The notes under the pieces: generated by a model
The model's input: the letters and a program-made list of their open reading frames with translations, nothing else
Told to the model about the DNA's origin: nothing
Databases searched by the model: none
Shown here: positions 57,199 to 64,000 of the stretch, one piece after another
Layout: every line of letters begins with the position of its first letter
How positions within the stretch are numbered: position 1 is the stretch's first letter
Position numbers and translations under genes: made by a program
Source: an uncultured Dehalococcoidia bacterium
GTDB taxonomy: Bacteria > Chloroflexota > Dehalococcoidia > Tepidiformales > Tepidiformaceae
NCBI GenBank assembly: GCA_938015525.1
Contig: CALLPC010000002.1
Location: forward strand, 124,001 to 188,000
Length of the DNA stretch: 64,000 bases
Direction: 5' to 3'

Positions 57199-58871
57199 TG
57201 ATTCCCCGCCGCATCTTCCTCATCGGCCTCTCGGGCAGCGGCAAATCCACCACCGGCCGCATCCTCGCCGACCGCCTCGGCTGGCAGTTCATCGATACCG
57301 ACCAGGAAATCGAACGCGAGGCCGGCGCGACCGTCGCCGAGCTCTTCGCCCGCGAAGGCGAAGCCGCCTTCCGCCAGCGCGAGCTCCGCGCCCTCCAGTC
57401 CGCCGCCGCGCTAGAGCCCGCAGTCATCGCCACCGGCGGCGGCGCGCCGACCATCCCCGCGGCCCGGCCCCTCCTCGGCACCGGTTTCGTCGTCTGGCTC
57501 GCCGTCTCACCTGCCGTCGCCGCCCGCCGCATCCTCGAAGCTCCGGACGCCTCCGAGCGGCCCCTCCTCGCCGGTGATCCCCGCGCCCGGCTCGAAGCCC
57601 TCCTCCAGTCCCGCATCGAGCTCTACCGCGGGGCCGATGCCGCGGTCGACGGTGACGACCTCACCCCCGAAGAGCAGGCCGAGGAGATCGAACGCCTCTG
57701 GGCCGAATGGCAGCGCGACCCGGCACCTCCCGGCCAGCGCTTTTTCAGCCCCCTCCCGCTCCCCCGCGAAACCACCAATCCCGCCATCCCTCCCCCCGCA
57801 GCCATCGTCACCGCGCCCGGCGGCACCTACCCCGTCATCGTCGCCGAGGGCGCCCTCCAGGCCCTTGGCGCCATCGCCCGCGACCTGGGCCTCGAAGGCC
57901 GCGCATTCATCATCACCGACGACCACGTCGGACCCCTCTTCGCCAGCCGCGCCGCCGCTGCGCTCGAAACCGCCGGCTACCAGGCCGCCCTCTGCACCAT
58001 CCCCGCCGGCGAAACCCACAAAAACCTCCAGACCCTTGCCGGCATCTACGACTTCCTCATCGACCACCGCATCGAGCGCATCGACTTCATCGTCACCCTC
58101 GGCGGCGGCGTCATCACCGACCTCGGCGGATTCGCCGCCGCCACCATCCTCCGCGGCGTCCCCTTCATCCACGCCCCCACCTCCCTCCTCGCCATGGCCG
58201 ACGCCGCCATCGGCGGCAAAACCGGCATCGACCACCCCCGCGGCAAAAACCTCATCGGCGCCTTCGCCCAGCCCCGCGCCGTCGTCATCGACCCCCTCCT
58301 CCTCCGCACCCTCCCGCCCCGTCAGCTCCGCAACGGCTGGGCCGAGCTGCTCAAACACGGCTTCATCCTCGATGAACCGCTCGTCCGCGACCTCGAGGCC
58401 GCCAGCACCAGCGGCCCGCCGCTCACCTCACCCGACCTCATCGCCCGCTCCGTCGCCATCAAAGCCGCCATCGTCTCCGAAGACGAGCGCGAATCCGGCC
58501 GCCGCACACTCCTCAACTACGGCCACACCATCGGCCACGCCATCGAGGCCGTCACCGGCTACCAGGCCTACCTCCACGGCGAAGCCGTCGCCATCGGCAT
58601 GCGCGCCGCCGGCATCATCAGCACCGAGCTCGGCCTCCTCCCGCCAGCCGAGCTCGAACGCCAGCAGGCCCTCATCCGCCGCTTCGGCCTCCCCGAAACC
58701 GCCCCCGGCCTCGACCCCCGCGCCATCTTCGATGCCACCCTCCTCGACAAAAAACTCCGCGCCGGCTCAATCCGGTGGGTCCTCCTCGAACGCATCGGCC
58801 GCGCCGTCGTCCGCCAGGGCGTCCCCGATGCCCTCGTCCAGCACGCCATCGAGACCGCGACCCGCCCGTGA
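57198..58871 (+). CDS. aroKB: Shikimate kinase / 3-dehydroquinate synthase fusion
   Basis: This 557-residue fusion has shikimate kinase at 1-175 (P-loop GLSGSGKSTTG, DTDQEIEREAGATVAELFA, ATGGGAPT) and dehydroquinate synthase from about 205 (VTLGGGVITDLGGFAAA, TSLLAMADAAIGGKTGID, LKHGFILDEPLV, NYGHTIGHAIE, YLHGEAVAIGM with the zinc His and Glu residues). A Pro-rich linker (about 180-205) joins them. The two enzymes work at non-adjacent pathway steps. Confidence 0.95.
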   Translation: MIPRRIFLIGLSGSGKSTTGRILADRLGWQFIDTDQEIEREAGATVAELFAREGEAAFRQRELRALQSAAALEPAVIATGGGAPTIPAARPLLGTGFVVWLAVSPAVAARRILEAPDASERPLLAGDPRARLEALLQSRIELYRGADAAVDGDDLTPEEQAEEIERLWAEWQRDPAPPGQRFFSPLPLPRETTNPAIPPPAAIVTAPGGTYPVIVAEGALQALGAIARDLGLEGRAFIITDDHVGPLFASRAAAALETAGYQAALCTIPAGETHKNLQTLAGIYDFLIDHRIERIDFIVTLGGGVITDLGGFAAATILRGVPFIHAPTSLLAMADAAIGGKTGIDHPRGKNLIGAFAQPRAVVIDPLLLRTLPPRQLRNGWAELLKHGFILDEPLVRDLEAASTSGPPLTSPDLIARSVAIKAAIVSEDERESGRRTLLNYGHTIGHAIEAVTGYQAYLHGEAVAIGMRAAGIISTELGLLPPAELERQQALIRRFGLPETAPGLDPRAIFDATLLDKKLRAGSIRWVLLERIGRAVVRQGVPDALVQHAIETATRP

Positions 58872-60028
58872 GGCAGCCCCCCGGCGAATTCCGCTTCGAC
58901 CTCACCACCACCCCCGCGGGGCCGGTCGCGCCGCGCACCGGCCGCATCGTCACACCCCGCGGCAACATCGAGACCCCCGTCTTCATGCCCGTCGGCACCC
59001 TCGCCACCGTCAAGACACTCCTGCCCGCCGAGGTCGCCGCCACCGGTGCCCCCATCATCCTCGTCAACGCCTACCACCTCTACCTCCGCCCCGGCCACCG
59101 GCTCATCGAACGCCTCGGCGGCGTCCACCGCTTCATGCAGTGGAACGGCCCCATCCTCTCCGATAGCGGCGGCTTCCAGGTCTTCTCCCTCGCCGGCCTC
59201 CGCAAAATCACCGAAGAAGGCGTCCAGTTCCGCTCCCACATCGACGGCTCCGAACACCACTACACCCCCGAACTCGCCATGGAGGTCCAGCAGGCCCTCG
59301 GCGTCGACATCGCCATGCCTCTCGACCACGTCCTCCCCGGCGAAGCCCCCCACGACGCCGCCCGCGACGCCGTCGAACGCACCCTCCGCTGGTACCGGCG
59401 CTGCCAGGCCGCCGCGCCCAACATGGCCCTCTTCGCCATCATCCAGGGCGGCACCCACCCCGAGCTCCGCCGCTACCACGCCCGCGAAGCCATCCAGCTC
59501 AACCCGCCCGGCTACGCCATCGGCGGACTCTCCGTCGGCGAACCCAAAGCCGCCATGTGGGCCACCCTCGAAATCACCGCCGCCGAACTCCCCGCCGAAA
59601 AACCCCGCTACCTCATGGGCGTCGGCAGCCCGGAAGACCTCATCGAAGGCATCGCCCGCGGCATCGACATGTTCGATTGCGTCCTCCCCACCCGACTCGG
59701 CCGCAACGGCGCCCTCCTTACCGACCAGGGGCGCATCAACCTCCGCAACGCAACCAACCGCGAGCGCGACGAACCCGCCGAACCCGGCTGCGATTGCCTC
59801 GCGTGCAGCCAGTTCAGCCTCGCCTACCTCCACCACCTCTTCCGCAACGACGAACTCCTCGGCTACCGCCTCGCCACCCACCACAACCTGCGCTACCTCG
59901 CCCGGCTCACCGCGCGCGCCCGCGCTGCCATCGCCGAGGGTCGATTCGACGCCTTCCGGCGAAACTTCCTCGAGCACTACCGCCCCGCAGACGAAACCGC
60001 CCGGCTCGCCCAGCGCCGCAAACCGTGA
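58868..60028 (+). CDS. tgt: Queuine tRNA-ribosyltransferase
   Basis: This 386-residue protein has GRIVTPRGNIETPVFMPVGT, SDSGGFQVFSL with the catalytic Asp, IQGGTHPELRR, GLSVGEPKAAM, DCVLPTRLGRNG and the zinc site CDCLACSQFSLAYLHHLF. It exchanges guanine in the tRNA anticodon for a queuosine precursor. GTG 58868 overlaps the aroKB TGA. It is the last gene before the rRNA operon. Confidence 0.95.
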   Translation: MRQPPGEFRFDLTTTPAGPVAPRTGRIVTPRGNIETPVFMPVGTLATVKTLLPAEVAATGAPIILVNAYHLYLRPGHRLIERLGGVHRFMQWNGPILSDSGGFQVFSLAGLRKITEEGVQFRSHIDGSEHHYTPELAMEVQQALGVDIAMPLDHVLPGEAPHDAARDAVERTLRWYRRCQAAAPNMALFAIIQGGTHPELRRYHAREAIQLNPPGYAIGGLSVGEPKAAMWATLEITAAELPAEKPRYLMGVGSPEDLIEGIARGIDMFDCVLPTRLGRNGALLTDQGRINLRNATNRERDEPAEPGCDCLACSQFSLAYLHHLFRNDELLGYRLATHHNLRYLARLTARARAAIAEGRFDAFRRNFLEHYRPADETARLAQRRKP

Positions 60029-60142
60029 AAAAATCGCGGGCCGGCCCCGGCATCCCCCTTGCAAACCACGCCGAAACGTGCCATCTTGAAAGTCCCCCGC
60101 CGGCCACAGCCAGGGCGGCAGCGCCCGGCAGGGGCGGCCCGG

Positions 60143-60171
60143 TTGACAGCCTGGCGGAGAGAAGTTAGTCT
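60143..60171 (+). promoter_or_regulatory. rRNA operon promoter
   Basis: TTGACA, 17 bases, TAGTCT. Transcription would start about 115 bases before 16S. A second weaker pair (TTGCAA ... CATCTT) lies about 85 bases upstream. The remainder of 60029-60142 shows no gene. Confidence 0.75.
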
Positions 60172-60180
60172 TCTCGTTCG

Positions 60181-60215
60181 GGCCTTGCGAGAGGCCAGCG
60201 CACCTTAACAACTGG
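60181..60215 (+). promoter_or_regulatory. boxB hairpin and boxA antitermination element in rRNA leader
   Basis: A 5-bp hairpin (GGCCT-TGCGAG-AGGCC) is followed by GCACCTTAACAACTGG, which matches the bacterial boxA consensus (TGCTCTTTAACA) in its core. NusB/NusE-type antitermination is expected. Confidence 0.65.
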
Positions 60216-60285
60216 ATAGCGGACGAAAGAGAACGTCTGGGACCCCGTTCAAACGGAACATCCCGGCCGCAAGGTCGGTTCTGTT

Positions 60286-61775
<1,490 letters not shown>

Positions 61776-61923
61776 TAAGGTGAACCGTTTTCTCGTGAGA
61801 GGGGACGAAAGCCGAGGTCAATCACCTGGCTGGCGGTATCTGAGAAGGTAGCGTGCAGGCAGGTGAAAGAGGGGGAAGATTTACTGTCACTATTCAGGGG
61901 TTAAAGGGAGAAGGAAAGCAAAG

Positions 61924-61997
61924 GGGCCTGTAGCTCAGCTGGTTAGAGCGTTCCTCTGATAAGGGAGAGGTCGTTGGTTCAAGTCCAACCAGGCCCA
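61924..61997 (+). tRNA. tRNA-Ile (GAT anticodon)
   Basis: Acceptor arm GGGCCTG pairs with CAGGCCC; the T-loop is GGTTCAAGTCC and the anticodon loop CTGATAA gives GAT. The 3' CCA is not encoded. It lies in the 16S-23S spacer. Confidence 0.95.
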
Positions 61998-62169
61998 CAC
62001 TGGGTTACTAGGGGCGAAGGAATTTTCCAGATAAAGGGCTTTTAGTTTGATATAGGCAGGAGAGTTGACCGGCTACAGGGCACGACGCGTGAAAGCAAGG
62101 CGTTGTTTTCCGGGTGGGGTATCGAACTGAAAGTTTAATTGATGAAGGAGGGGTGAGGAAAGAGCGAAT

Positions 62170-62242
62170 GGGGATGTAGCTCAGCTGGGAGAGCGCCGCC
62201 TTTGCACGGCGGAAGTCAGGAGTTCGAGTCTCCTCATCTCCA
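62170..62242 (+). tRNA. tRNA-Ala (TGC anticodon)
   Basis: Acceptor GGGGATG pairs with CATCTCC (one G-T); anticodon loop TTTGCAC gives TGC; the T-arm is GTTCGAGTC. CCA is not encoded. The spacer before it (61998-62169) shows no further gene. Confidence 0.95.
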
Positions 62243-62298
62243 CAGAAAGAGGGGGTAGCAAAGAGCGGGGTTGGGCAGGGGTAAAAACGCGTAAGGGA

Positions 62299-62327
62299 TT
62301 GACAAGTGCAACGGAGAGGTTGCAGTT
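62299..62327 (+). promoter_or_regulatory. Promoter-like element in the 23S spacer
   Basis: TTGACA is followed by a spacer resembling that of the rRNA promoter (both contain CGGAGAG), but the -10 (GCAGTT) is poor. It could be a weak internal promoter. Confidence 0.3.
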
Positions 62328-62332
62328 GTGAG

Positions 62333-62362
62333 CACCTTACGAGGTGTGGACCTTAAAAACCG
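62333..62362 (+). promoter_or_regulatory. Second boxB-boxA pair before 23S
   Basis: A 5-bp hairpin (CACCT-TACG-AGGTG) is followed by GACCTTAAAAACCG, the same order and spacing as the leader before 16S. Confidence 0.6.
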
Positions 62363-62428
62363 AATACCATAACGTAACGTAGTAAAAGACACGTAACGAG
62401 CGAGAATATCGAATTCTCCGTATCATGT

Positions 62429-64000
<1,572 letters not shown>

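Overview
The window is very GC-rich bacterial chromosome. It ends in the 5' part of a 16S-tRNA-Ile-tRNA-Ala-23S rRNA operon. The anti-Shine-Dalgarno end of 16S, the rRNA sequence style, the glycogen, PHA and carotenoid gene content, and the heavy use of GTG starts and 4-base stop/start overlaps all suggest a thermophilic or thermotolerant Chloroflexota, perhaps near Tepidiforma. That placement is from memory of the rRNA style and was not searched. No insertion sequence, prophage or CRISPR array was seen.

Layout. 1-8.8 kb: the 3' part of thrS, then a minus-strand block of CoA and fatty-acid genes (two MaoC-type hydratases, coaE, a thiolase with its OB-fold partner), an unusual phosphodiesterase, a carboxymuconolactone-decarboxylase-like protein and a REC-GGDEF-HD-GYP regulator. 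8.8-13.7 kb: DtxR and PadR regulators, a small Cys-rich protein, two tandem ferritin-like proteins (the second has lost most metal ligands) and a sortase. 13.7-20.8 kb: a minus-strand carotenoid operon, crtB-crtI-uvsE-P450-crtYcd-plsY-like-glycosyltransferase, in which every junction is a 4-base overlap. A UV-damage endonuclease sits inside it. 20.9-25 kb: a polyhydroxyalkanoate cluster (phaQ-like repressor, phaE-like, phaC, a coupled GNAT, a divergent phasin and a lipase) with two clear palindromic operators.

25-34 kb: a small membrane protein, a thioredoxin-like protein, a MazG fusion, an oxidoreductase and a glgP-GH57-glgA glycogen operon. 34-36 kb: a HAD phosphatase and argH on the plus strand. 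36-48.5 kb: minus-strand housekeeping genes (zinc ribbon, formyltransferase, xseB, xseA, efp, pepP, aroQ, xer, topA, dprA, corC, glmU). 48.7-60 kb: a plus-strand run of alaS, a membrane baseplate-J-like protein that appears to start with CTG, ruvX, mltG, aroE, an unknown protein, aroC, an aroK-aroB fusion and tgt, nearly all overlapping. 60.1 kb to the end: the rRNA operon with its promoter and boxB/boxA elements, repeated before 23S.

Two themes stand out. First, the genes suggest a light- and heat-exposed lifestyle with carbon storage: PHA, glycogen, and a cyclic and probably glycosylated carotenoid made alongside UV repair. Second, third-codon-position choice follows the DNA strand (C-ending on plus, G-ending on minus), which implies a strong replication-type skew over the whole window.
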